Positions 34,510 to 41,126 of a stretch of DNA of 64,000 nt are shown here, piece after piece. Source of the stretch: Mycobacterium gordonae (lineage in GTDB: Bacteria; Actinomycetota; Actinomycetes; Mycobacteriales; Mycobacteriaceae); the NCBI RefSeq assembly GCF_017086405.1, contig NZ_CP070974.1:152349-216348 (forward strand), written 5' to 3'. The notes below the pieces were generated by a model, which worked only from the letters and a program-made list of their open reading frames with translations, was not told the DNA's origin and did not search any database. The position numbers and the translations under genes were made by a program. Numbering within the stretch: position 1 is the first letter of the stretch; the number at the start of each line of letters is the position of its first letter.

Positions 34510-34769
34510 ACAACCCGTAGCCGCTCACCTCTTTGCCGTCAGCAAGGGGCCGCAGCCTAATCGGCCGGGGCCCGAGCGGTCAACCCACGTCCGGTGCTGG
34601 TGCCGGCGGCACAGGACATTTTCGGCCATATCAGCTCGCTGGCGCTCGCGGGCCGAAAATCCGCCGACACCACCACCGGACTCTTCGGGGTTGACAGCCC
34701 ACCCTCGACCGATTGACCGCGACCCCAGCGCTGACCGGCGCGAACAAACACAACCCGGAAGGAACCACC
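34510..34769 (+). promoter_or_regulatory. Structured leader, copy 11
   Basis: GTCAACCC (34579-34586) with GGGTTGAC (34688-34695); central hairpin ATTTTCGGCC (34618-34627) with GGCCGAAAAT (34651-34660), a compensated variant; GCGCT-GACC-GGCGC; GGAAGGAACCACC before ATG 34770. Confidence 0.82.
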
Positions 34770-35123
34770 ATGCCCAACCTGCACACCACCGTGTACCTCA
34801 ACGAATCACCCGACCGCCACTGGGGCATCACCAACCACCAGCCCCTACCCGCCGAGCTGCGCCAGGCCGCCAGCTTCGAGCTGGAGATCGCCGAGCACGT
34901 CCTCGCCCACGAACTTTCCAACGCCGCATTGGAAGTCGTGTTCGAACAACTCAACATCGACGAGCCCGACCAGGACTGGGCTTTGCGCTACCGCCTGGCC
35001 GGCCATCGCAGCCTCTCGGTCGGTGACGTGGTCGTCGTCGGCGAAACCGCTTGGCTCTGCGAGTCGGTCGGCTGGAACCGCCTCACCACCGACGAACTCT
35101 GCGCCGCACTCACTGCGCGCTGA
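34770..35123 (+). CDS. Unknown protein (117 residues)
   Basis: Start ATG 34770 with GGAAGGAA upstream. TVYLNESPDRHWGITNHQPL, a helical centre (ELEIAEHVLAHELSNAALEV, FEQLNIDEPDQDW) and a beta C-terminal part (LSVGDVVVVGETAWLCESVG), the last resembling a small SH3- or barrel-like unit seen at the end of plasmid-encoded proteins where DVV(V/R) is followed by a W. Soluble. Not a recognised family. A perfect 12-bp hairpin follows the stop. Confidence 0.74.
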   Translation: MPNLHTTVYLNESPDRHWGITNHQPLPAELRQAASFELEIAEHVLAHELSNAALEVVFEQLNIDEPDQDWALRYRLAGHRSLSVGDVVVVGETAWLCESVGWNRLTTDELCAALTAR

Positions 35124-35131
35124 GCACACCC

Positions 35132-35171
35132 GGCCCGGGCGGGCGCCCCCACACGGCACCCCGCCCGGGCC
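35132..35171 (+). terminator. Perfect 12-bp hairpin, possible attenuating terminator
   Basis: GGCCCGGGCGGG (35132-35143) with CCCGCCCGGGCC (35160-35171); no T run follows and the next gene has no leader, so partial readthrough into 35210 is likely. Confidence 0.6.
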
Positions 35172-35209
35172 TACCACCAACTACTCACACCTGAATGGAG
35201 CACACCACC

Positions 35210-35674
35210 ATGAGCGCATTCGCCCTCTCCCACGAACACATCCACGTCCTGCTCTGGGCCGCAGACAAATTCCGCGGGATCTACACCAACCTCACCTGGT
35301 ACTACGACAACCCCTCACGCATCGGCCAACTCAGATGCGACAACTTCGACGAAACCGGGCAGATGCTGGTCGACACCAACATCGCCGCCGCCAACCACGG
35401 GCGGTCCCCCGCCCGGGCGCCGGAGCCCCCATCTGAATACCGCTACCAGCGCCCGCAGCACACCACCTGGTCGATCATCGAAATCCTCAGCGCTCTCGAA
35501 TGCTTCGTCTACCAATGCGCCGATCTGGCTGACTGGGAAACCAGCGAAGCCAACGCGTTCTGCCGAGTCCTCCAAGACACCCTCATACGGGCCCTTCCCC
35601 GCTACAACGACGGACCCTGGGCCATCACCCGCGCCAGCGTGCCTCTGACCGTCGCACCCGCCCACGACCTGTGA
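35210..35674 (+). CDS. Unknown protein (154 residues)
   Basis: ATG 35210 chosen because TGGAG lies nine bases upstream; an in-frame ATG at 35195 overlaps that site. Sequence MSAFALSHEHIHVLLWAADK, then FRGIYTNLTWYYDNPSRIGQ, a linker RSPARAPEPPSEY, TWSIIEILSALECFVYQCADLADW and a final helix FCRVLQDTLIRALPRYN. It looks all-helical with conserved Trp residues. No signal or membrane segment. Its stop (GTGACC region) lies 33 bases before the next start, so the two are cotranscribed. Unknown role. Confidence 0.72.
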   Translation: MSAFALSHEHIHVLLWAADKFRGIYTNLTWYYDNPSRIGQLRCDNFDETGQMLVDTNIAAANHGRSPARAPEPPSEYRYQRPQHTTWSIIEILSALECFVYQCADLADWETSEANAFCRVLQDTLIRALPRYNDGPWAITRASVPLTVAPAHDL

Positions 35675-35706
35675 CCACCACAAAACGACACCGAAAGGGC
35701 AACCCC

Positions 35707-36072
35707 ATGCCGCAACTCGACCTCACCGCCATCCCGCACACCCATCAAGACTCCGCCCCACACAGCGGCTGGTTCCGACACCGCAGCGGCGTCTACATCA
35801 GCCCGCTTGCACTGGCCAAACACCGCATGGCCGGCGAGCCACCCACCACGTTCACCTACCACTGGTGGCGACACGGCGGATGGTACGTCGTCGAAACCAC
35901 CTGGCCCAACGGCGGATGCGGATGCGTCTCGCGCAACTTCATCGATAAGAAATGGCGAATCGCATGTGACCCTCGCACTTTCGCTGAACAACCCACATTC
36001 CGCAACCGCGACCTCGCCGCCCGCGGTGAATGGCTCTTTGTCCAATCCCTCGTCCAGGCAACGCCATGGTGA
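35707..36072 (+). CDS. Unknown protein (121 residues)
   Basis: ATG 35707 with GAAAGGG seven bases upstream; an upstream GTG at 35671 overlaps the previous stop but has no binding site. The protein is rich in aromatic residues and Cys: SGWFRHRSGVYISPLALAKH, TYHWWRHGGWYVVETTWPNG, GCGCVSRNFIDKKWRIACDP. The central WW-Gx-WYVVE pattern suggests a compact beta sheet. The GCGC and later Cys could bind a metal or form a disulfide. Not a known family. A strong terminator follows. Confidence 0.72.
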   Translation: MPQLDLTAIPHTHQDSAPHSGWFRHRSGVYISPLALAKHRMAGEPPTTFTYHWWRHGGWYVVETTWPNGGCGCVSRNFIDKKWRIACDPRTFAEQPTFRNRDLAARGEWLFVQSLVQATPW

Positions 36073-36090
36073 GATCCGCAACATAATCCA

Positions 36091-36137
36091 GGCCCGGCCA
36101 GCACACCCACCACGGGGGCTGGCCGGGCCCCCTTTTC
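36091..36137 (+). terminator. Rho-independent terminator
   Basis: GGCCCGGCCAGC (36091-36102) with GCTGGCCGGGCC (36118-36129), then CCCTTTTC. Confidence 0.9.
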
Positions 36138-36200
36138 TCCGCCCTCCGCAACCCGGGCCGATGGCCGGCCGGGTGCGTTGTCACCCGCGCGGCGCAAACG

Positions 36201-36517
36201 CGAAATCTGCAAACCGCTCATCTTCTATGCCGTCAGCGGGGATGGCCAGTGTGACCGGCGGGGACTGCTGTCGCCGTCAACCCGGGCCCGCGGGGCCAGC
36301 TCGCCCGTTCTCGCTGCGCTCGCCCGTGCGGCGCCAGCGGCATTCGCCGCCCTATCCCAGGCTCGCCCCGCGGCGCTGCGCGCCGGGCTCGCCGGGGCGG
36401 TCAAATCCGCCTCCTGCTGACCCCCGGGCCGGGGTGGACCGCGCCAACCCGCCGGTCCCGCGCACCCCACGCCGACCGGCGCACAACTGAACTCTCAGAA
36501 CGGAGAACAACACCACC
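36201..36517 (+). promoter_or_regulatory. Structured leader, copy 12 (most diverged)
   Basis: GTCAACCC (36276-36283) faces GGGGTGGAC (36431-36439), where one pair is lost. Central arms GGCATTCGCCGCCC and GGGGCGGTCAAATCC pair imperfectly; inner GGCGC-TGC-GCGCC is kept. ACGCC-GACC-GGCGC and CAGAACGGAGAAC precede ATG 36518. Confidence 0.72.
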
Positions 36518-36925
36518 ATGTCCAACCACATCGAATGGGGCACCGCCGCCGGCGCTCTCTACACCGTGCACACCCGCGAGAACGGCATCGAGCACCTACG
36601 GCCCGACGACGAAGACGACCTGACCTCCCCCTACATCCTCGGACTGTGGAACGGCAACGGAGACGGCCTCGCTCTGCAGGGAACCCGCCGCGAAATCCTG
36701 CACTACCTACGGCTGGTAATCGCCCGCGTCGAACGTGAAACCGACCCCCGGACCGAACTCGATCAAACCCTCACTCGCCTCAACACGCTGCGCCAACAAC
36801 GCGCCGACCACTTCGAATGCATCAACCCCCACAACGCACGCGAAATCCTCCGCCTCGCCGCCGACGAAACGCTCCTGCTGCACGACGTCGCCGGCGCCGC
36901 CCAACGCCTGGTCGACGAACTGTGA
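36518..36925 (+). CDS. Unknown protein (135 residues)
   Basis: MSNHIEWGTAAGALYTVHTR opens a probable beta unit, followed by LTSPYILGLWNGNGDGLALQ, a helix (REILHYLRLVIARVERETD) and a long C-terminal coiled-coil-like region (TLTRLNTLRQQRADHF, AREILRLAADETLLLHDVAGAA). Acidic and soluble. Followed by a second gene 24 bases after the stop in the same unit. Not recognised. Confidence 0.74.
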   Translation: MSNHIEWGTAAGALYTVHTRENGIEHLRPDDEDDLTSPYILGLWNGNGDGLALQGTRREILHYLRLVIARVERETDPRTELDQTLTRLNTLRQQRADHFECINPHNAREILRLAADETLLLHDVAGAAQRLVDEL

Positions 36926-36948
36926 CCACCAGCCGGAAAGGAAAGCCC

Positions 36949-37137
36949 ATGTCAACCGTGCGCACACTCGCCCGCCGACTCATCAGGCAGGGCCACACTC
37001 AAGCGCTTATCACTCGCGAACAAGCCCAAGCATGGGCCGGCCGCCACCTCAGCGACGACGACCTAGGACGACTCCGCGGCTGCATCCCCCACTCGTCGAT
37101 CCCCGACGCTATCGGCGCCATCATTGGCAGCTGGTAA
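36949..37137 (+). CDS. Small HTH-like protein (62 residues)
   Basis: ATG 36949 with GGAAAGGAAAG directly upstream. MSTVRTLARRLIRQGHTQAL then ITREQAQAWAGRHLSDDDLG and a C-terminal helix SSIPDAIGAIIGSW. It may be a tiny helix-turn-helix unit, but evidence is slight. Second gene of the leader-12 unit; a 13-bp perfect hairpin follows. Confidence 0.66.
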   Translation: MSTVRTLARRLIRQGHTQALITREQAQAWAGRHLSDDDLGRLRGCIPHSSIPDAIGAIIGSW

Positions 37138-37145
37138 CCCACCCG

Positions 37146-37183
37146 CCCGGCCCGGCCCGCGCATCGTCGAGGGCCGGGCCGGG
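37146..37183 (+). terminator. Hairpin terminator
   Basis: CCCGGCCCGGCCC (37146-37158) with GGGCCGGGCCGGG (37171-37183), 13 perfect pairs; followed by TCCTTC. Confidence 0.8.
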
Positions 37184-37251
37184 TCCTTCACCAACCCACA
37201 CCGGTCCGCACCGCGCCGCACGGCGGCGCGGACACGGCCGCCTGGGCGGCC

Positions 37252-37509
37252 GTCAAATCCGTAGCCCCTCACCCCTATTGCCGTCAGCGGGTCGCCAAGC
37301 GTACTTCGGGATCGGCCGCAATCAACCCTCCCAGGGGCGCGGTGCGGGCGGCGGAGGACATTTGCCGCCCTATCAGCTCGCTGACGCTCGCGGGCGACAA
37401 ATCCGCCCGCCCCGCGCCCCCTCCCGGGTTGACAACACGACCAATCCCTCAGTGAACGCTCCCCAGCGCTGACCGGCGCACCACTCAGCACACAGAACGG
37501 GAGAACACC
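37252..37509 (+). promoter_or_regulatory. Structured leader, copy 13
   Basis: AAATCCGTAGCCCCTCACC, GCCGTCAGCGGGTCGCC. TCAACCC (37322-37328) with GGGTTGA (37426-37432); ATTTGCCGCCC (37360-37370) with GGGCGACAAAT (37392-37402); GCGCT-GACC-GGCGC; ACAGAACGGGAGAAC before ATG 37510. Very close to copies 5 and 6. Confidence 0.82.
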
Positions 37510-37992
37510 ATGGACCACGACTTCGAACTCGCCTTCAACCTCTGCGACGAGGCCGCCGGCCGCATCCAAGACCAGCAGTACGGAATCACCCGCATCCTGG
37601 CCCACAACCACGGACCGATCGTGTTGTCCACCGTCCACCAGTACACCCGCGAGAGCGGGCACCACCTGATCCTCCTCGCCCACGACCACCACGGAGACCT
37701 CATGGCCGCCGTCGAAGTCGCCGCAGCCCACCTGGACGACACCCCCAACGTCTTCATCACGAAAGTCCGTGCCGGCGAACTGATCTTCCACGCCGACCCA
37801 CACCACCAGTGGACCTACCGGGCCACCCGCGGCACCGACATCTACACCCTCACCGCCCTCATCCCCCACGAGGCCGACGACCCCATGTGGACCACCCAGT
37901 TCAACGACGCCGACGTCATCGACTGGGACGACCTCGACGAGGCCCTCGACGCCCTGCTCACCGCCCCCACTCGCACCGCCGGCGCCGCCTAA
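37510..37992 (+). CDS. Unknown acidic protein (160 residues)
   Basis: Start ATG with ACGGGAGAAC upstream. Alternating beta and helix: DFELAFNLCDEAAGRI, YGITRILAHNHGPIVLSTVH, HHLILLAHDHHGDLMAAVEV and a very acidic C-terminus (FNDADVIDWDDLDEALDALL). The many His and Asp residues (HNHGP, AHDHHGD) might bind metal. No membrane segment. It resembles no family I can name with confidence. A hairpin and the gene at 38070 follow. Confidence 0.74.
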   Translation: MDHDFELAFNLCDEAAGRIQDQQYGITRILAHNHGPIVLSTVHQYTRESGHHLILLAHDHHGDLMAAVEVAAAHLDDTPNVFITKVRAGELIFHADPHHQWTYRATRGTDIYTLTALIPHEADDPMWTTQFNDADVIDWDDLDEALDALLTAPTRTAGAA

Positions 37993-38007
37993 CCAACCCA
38001 TCCGCCA

Positions 38008-38043
38008 GGCCAGGTCCGCACACCCGCGGGCCTGGCCTTCTTT
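38008..38043 (+). terminator. Short hairpin, possible terminator
   Basis: GGCCAGG (38008-38014) with CCTGGCC (38031-38037) followed by TTCTTTTC. Because the next genes have no leader, it may only attenuate. Confidence 0.65.
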
Positions 38044-38069
38044 TCACCCCAATCACGAAAGGAATCACC

Positions 38070-38396
38070 ATGTCAGACATCGACTACGCACTGGCCTACG
38101 ACTTCATCGACCCCTCCGACGGCATCGCCCGCCAGCTGCGCTTCGAACGAAACTGGGCGCCTCCCGGTGACCGCCGGATTTTCGACGGAACCGGCCAACT
38201 CGTCGCCGTCGTCGCCGAGTACGGCCACCCCCGCAACGGCGACACCCTGCCCATCAGCAGGCCAGACGTCCAACTCAGCGACGTCAACAACGCCATCAAC
38301 GGATGGGAAACCTGGGCAGCCATCACCGACACCACCTACAACCTCGCCCCCATCACCCGCCGCATCAACAGCGCCGGCCTGGGATACCACCCATGA
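38070..38396 (+). CDS. Unknown protein (108 residues)
   Basis: ATG 38070 with ACGAAAGGAATC upstream. MSDIDYALAYDFIDPSDGIA, RQLRFERNWAPPGDRRIFDG and a C-terminal helix VNNAINGWETWAAITDTTYN. Acidic, soluble. It could only be expressed by readthrough of the hairpin at 38008 or from its own promoter. Not recognised. Confidence 0.68.
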   Translation: MSDIDYALAYDFIDPSDGIARQLRFERNWAPPGDRRIFDGTGQLVAVVAEYGHPRNGDTLPISRPDVQLSDVNNAINGWETWAAITDTTYNLAPITRRINSAGLGYHP

Positions 38397-38451
38397 CCGG
38401 CAGGCCGGCACCCGTCAGCGAGCACGGCCAACCTCTCCGGAAGGAACATTC

Positions 38452-38625
38452 ATGATCATCGAAGGCACCATCACTCGCCGCATCGACAACCGCAACGTGG
38501 AGATCCCTTTCCTCATCGACACCCTCACCGGCACCTACACCCAATGGGGTCACACGACGATGACCCTCGGCGAAAACGTCGAGCTGCTCGAAAGCCTGCG
38601 TAACGCCGCCTGCGACCTCACCTAA
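38452..38625 (+). CDS. Unknown protein (57 residues)
   Basis: ATG 38452 with CCGGAAGGAAC upstream. MIIEGTITRRIDNRNVEIPF then a short loop and LGENVELLESLRNAACDL. Probably a small beta hairpin plus helix. Last gene of the plus-strand array, followed by a strong terminator. Confidence 0.65.
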   Translation: MIIEGTITRRIDNRNVEIPFLIDTLTGTYTQWGHTTMTLGENVELLESLRNAACDLT

Positions 38626-38641
38626 ACCGAGGCAATCACAC

Positions 38642-38685
38642 GGCCTACCGGCCTCCCAACACCGGGCCGGTAGGCCCCTTTTTTC
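38642..38685. terminator. Rho-independent terminator between converging genes
   Basis: GGCCTACCGGCC (38642-38653) with GGCCGGTAGGCC (38665-38676), 12 perfect pairs, followed by CCTTTTTTC on the plus strand. Confidence 0.93.
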
Positions 38686-38736
38686 TTCCGGCTGCCGCCA
38701 CTCTTCCGGGCCCGAAAAATGCTGCCACCCTGCCGA

Positions 38737-39261
38737 TTACCACAGAGTCGGGTCAGCCGAACCCAGCAGCGCCGCCTGCACCGCCTCGCCGTCCCACCCG
38801 CCGCGCACCGCCTCCCGCAACGCCACCGCCCGGGCCCGGCGGGCTTTCACGCCGTGATCACCGCGGCGCACCGCCACCCGGCCACCACCGCGGCCCGCGC
38901 GGGCCATCATCACCATGTTGTCGCGCTGCGAACCACCGACGATGTGCAACAAACCCCTCTCACCGGGCGGACTCACCCGCACGCACGCCGGATTGTCACA
39001 ACCGTGCAGTGCCCGCACCCACGGTTCCAACGCCTTTCCGCCCAGCGCGGACGCCAGCGCATAACGATTGGCTCGCAACATGATCCGCGCACCCCCGCGA
39101 CGCACCCAAAACCGACCATAACCATCAGCACCGATCGCCGAGCACCAGATAGCGCAATCCTCGGCGCCAGGACCCCGCACGACGTTGGCCTCAAAGCGGC
39201 TCAACTCCTCAGCGTGCACCATCGGATCCACGACCAAACGTAGCGGTTGCGAAACCCCCAT
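38737..39261 (-). CDS. HNH-like endonuclease domain protein
   Basis: 174 residues. The key segment runs VRALHGCDNPACVRVSPPGE then LLHIVGGSQRDNMVMMARAG: a conserved His, Cys pair (C-DNPAC) and a G-(S/T)Q-x-DNM motif as in phage and plasmid HNH nucleases of the CDNPxCxxPxHL ... GTxxDNxxDM type. Here the second-half His precedes the GSQRDNM block, so the active site is plausible but not standard. The N-terminus (GYGRFWVRRG) is the usual beta unit of the family. Leftward, downstream of two other leftward genes. It might nick DNA or act in a homing element. Confidence 0.75.
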   Translation of the reverse strand: MGVSQPLRLVVDPMVHAEELSRFEANVVRGPGAEDCAIWCSAIGADGYGRFWVRRGGARIMLRANRYALASALGGKALEPWVRALHGCDNPACVRVSPPGERGLLHIVGGSQRDNMVMMARAGRGGGRVAVRRGDHGVKARRARAVALREAVRGGWDGEAVQAALLGSADPTLW

Positions 39262-39339
39262 AACTCCCTTCGCTTTCGATGCCCTCCCGCGCCTCGTCTG
39301 CGGTGCATCATCGCCTGACCCGCCGACACCCCCAAGCGG

Positions 39340-39813
39340 CTACGGCTGCGCCGAGACGGCCGGCCGGGAACTCTCTGTCGGATCGACGGCCGCGACCACC
39401 GGCGCCTGGGATTGAGCATTCGAGCGCACAATCGTCAGCTGCGGCGCACCCGCCGGGCCCGCTGCATCCTCGGGGCCCGTCTCCGCCTCCCGAACCAACT
39501 CCCGCACAGTCTTTTCCGCGATTGCGGCCATGCGGGCGATTTCGCTCACCGGCACGCCGCGATCACGCATCGATTTCAGCGCCTGCCCGCACGCGAGGCG
39601 CTGCGCACTGCGCCTTTGCGCAGCTTGCTTGACCAGCGTTGCCTGGCGCTCAGAAAACCACTCATCAACCGCTTCGACTCGTTCGCGAGCAGAGAAGTAC
39701 GTCGCCAGATCCGCAGTATTGGCCTGCATTCGCTTTCTCAACTCATCCTGCGCTTCCCTTGCCGCCTCACGCGCTGCTCTGCGTGCCGCCTTCGTCACTG
39801 TGCCCGATGCCAT
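39340..39813 (-). CDS. Coiled-coil plus HTH protein (157 residues)
   Basis: ATG 39813 preferred (MASGTVTKAARRAAREAARE); a TTG further up is weak. Residues 5-75 are a long charged helix; then CGQALKSMRDRGVPVSEIAR and AAIAEKTVRELVREAETG form a likely helix-turn-helix, the second helix being the reader. The C-terminal 40 residues are low-complexity. It belongs to the leftward group just before the relaxase region (if the transposon at 40,606 is removed, this group would be about 360 bases from the relaxase), so a relaxosome accessory or repressor is possible but unproven. Confidence 0.72.
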   Translation of the reverse strand: MASGTVTKAARRAAREAAREAQDELRKRMQANTADLATYFSARERVEAVDEWFSERQATLVKQAAQRRSAQRLACGQALKSMRDRGVPVSEIARMAAIAEKTVRELVREAETGPEDAAGPAGAPQLTIVRSNAQSQAPVVAAVDPTESSRPAVSAQP

Positions 39814-39943
39814 GGCTGCCACGCTAAGCCCCGCAGTCGCCCTATGCCGCAATGGAACCGAAAAACTCTGCGCCAATCCGCCCAGCCGCCACCAGCCGGG
39901 CTCCGCGGACTCCCAGTCGGGCGCGCGCTCCCCGCGCGGCCTG

Positions 39944-40408
39944 CTACGGCATTTCCGGCCGGTACCACTTCACTCCGACGTCGAGCTCGCGCACGTCAAC
40001 CCCGGCAGTGGTGACCATCTCCTGCTCCGTGACGAAAAACCCGGCGCCCACCGGGTCCCCGGTATACCAAAAATGCCACCGCGCCAACGCGCCACGATCC
40101 GCTGCGATCGCATCCAGCCGCGACAAAATCACCTCAATCGACAGCGACGCATGACCATCACGCAGATCCCGCGCCACCAGGTCAACACCATCAAGCTCAA
40201 CAATCAGCTGGTCCCCGACCACGCGCACCGGGCCACGGCTCACCTCAACGCCGGCATCATCCATCGCCGTCAACGCCTTGGACACCAACTCCTCAACCCA
40301 CTGCTCGGCCTGATCCTCCGGCGCAAAATCACCATCCAAGTACACCCCCCGGTGCCAAAGCGCCTCACCCCACTCGCCGAAAACCTGATGGGCCCGCATC
40401 TCGTCCAA
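39944..40408 (-). CDS. Unknown protein (154 residues), TTG start
   Basis: AAGGAGG (40418-40424 on this strand) lies nine bases before TTG 40406-40408, so LDEMRAHQVFGEWGEALWHR is the likely start; the upstream TTG at 40441 has no site and the ATG at 40399 is too far. The sequence is mixed alpha/beta: GVYLDGDFAPEDQAEQWVEEL, VRVVGDQLIVELDGVDLVARD, LSIEVILSRLDAIAADRGAL, FWYTGDPVGAGFFVTEQEMV. Soluble, acidic. First gene of the leftward group facing the relaxase. Not recognised. Confidence 0.72.
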   Translation of the reverse strand: MDEMRAHQVFGEWGEALWHRGVYLDGDFAPEDQAEQWVEELVSKALTAMDDAGVEVSRGPVRVVGDQLIVELDGVDLVARDLRDGHASLSIEVILSRLDAIAADRGALARWHFWYTGDPVGAGFFVTEQEMVTTAGVDVRELDVGVKWYRPEMP

Positions 40409-40605
40409 ACCCGTTGCCCTCCTTAAGCGCTTCTCGGCCAACCGCTAACGCCGGAATCTTCCATCCTGCCCCCGGCCGCGGGCGGCACTCGGCCAGGCCC
40501 CCCTGCAGTCCCGCCTACGCGAGCACAGCGCCACCCGCCCGCCCTGTGACGACTCGCCACACCCTTCGCTCCTGCATCACCCCACCAGCCAGCCGACACT
40601 TAGGG

Positions 40606-40668
40606 TGTCCTGTCCGGATGAAGGTTGCGATCAGCTCCGTGCTCATGCTGGCTTTTGAAGGCTGGATG
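40606..40668. repeat. Transposon left end with repeated motifs
   Basis: Terminal TGTCC followed by CGGATGAAGGTTGC (40615-40628) and a weaker second unit TTTTGAAGGCTGGATG (40653-40668). These mirror the right-end units (GGTGAAGGCTGCAGT) and are presumably TnsB-binding sites. Confidence 0.75.
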
Positions 40669-40829
40669 CGGACAGTGCGAGGTGCTGCCTGTCTGCATTT
40701 ACCTTGCATTTTATTTGGCGCGGTGAGCACTGTGTGTGATCGCGTCTTACTTTGCCTGCATCGCTGTCGAATCGATCCGATAGGCGATATTGGGTCAACC
40801 ATCTCGGCGGCGGAATGACGACTGCTGTG

Positions 40830-41126
40830 TTACTGCCGCCCGGTGTGTTTGTGTGGTGGTTGGCGCAGATTTTTTGTCAGGATTACCGTGGTCCCTGATG
40901 ATGTCGGTGTCACCGTGAGGTGGTCGACGAGGGCCCGCATAAGCGCGATGCCGCGGCCGCGGTCGCTGGGCGCTGTAGATGGGGGCCGCCAACGTCCGGT
41001 GTCGCCGACGGTGATGGTGATCAACGAGTCTGCGAGGTTGGCGGTGATCGTCAATTCGACGTGATGGGCGACGTCGTCGCTGGCGTGTTCGACGGCATTA
41101 GTGACAGCTTCCCCCGCCGCGAGCAA
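40830..41126 (-). CDS. Anti-sigma-type (RsbW-like) HATPase domain, out of frame with hybrid kinase gene
   Basis: 98 residues from the first ATG, but the frame is open upstream to at least 41,240 and there reads RARHHLRSWLQAAAIDDDVA then GDLLLAAGEAVTNAVEHASD, the normal N-terminal part of an RsbW/SpoIIAB-like kinase. The N box (GEAVTNAVEHA), G1 (DTGRW) and G2 (GRGIALMRAL) ATP-binding motifs are present. In actinobacteria this domain often ends SpoIIE-phosphatase proteins. Here the upstream frame differs by one base, near a CCCCC run at ~41,240, so either the fusion is frameshifted or the domain is made separately. It should bind the SigF-family sigma factor or an anti-anti-sigma factor. Confidence 0.75.
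   Translation of the reverse strand: MLAAGEAVTNAVEHASDDVAHHVELTITANLADSLITITVGDTGRWRPPSTAPSDRGRGIALMRALVDHLTVTPTSSGTTVILTKNLRQPPHKHTGRQ

Noticed and set aside
22451..37509. TTGACA/TTGACC in every leader as a -35 promoter box
   Set aside because: No matching -10 at 16-18 bases in any copy, and the same bases complement GTCAAC upstream, so pairing explains their conservation better. A promoter role is not excluded.
22451..37509. The repeated leaders as a CRISPR array or MITEs
   Set aside because: Copies are 260-380 bases, not short regular repeats with spacers, all in one orientation directly before genes, with no flanking duplications seen.
40619..40818. Short plus-strand frame MKVAISSVLMLAFEG inside the transposon left end
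   Set aside because: Overlaps the end repeats, no binding site, Cys-rich random-looking sequence.
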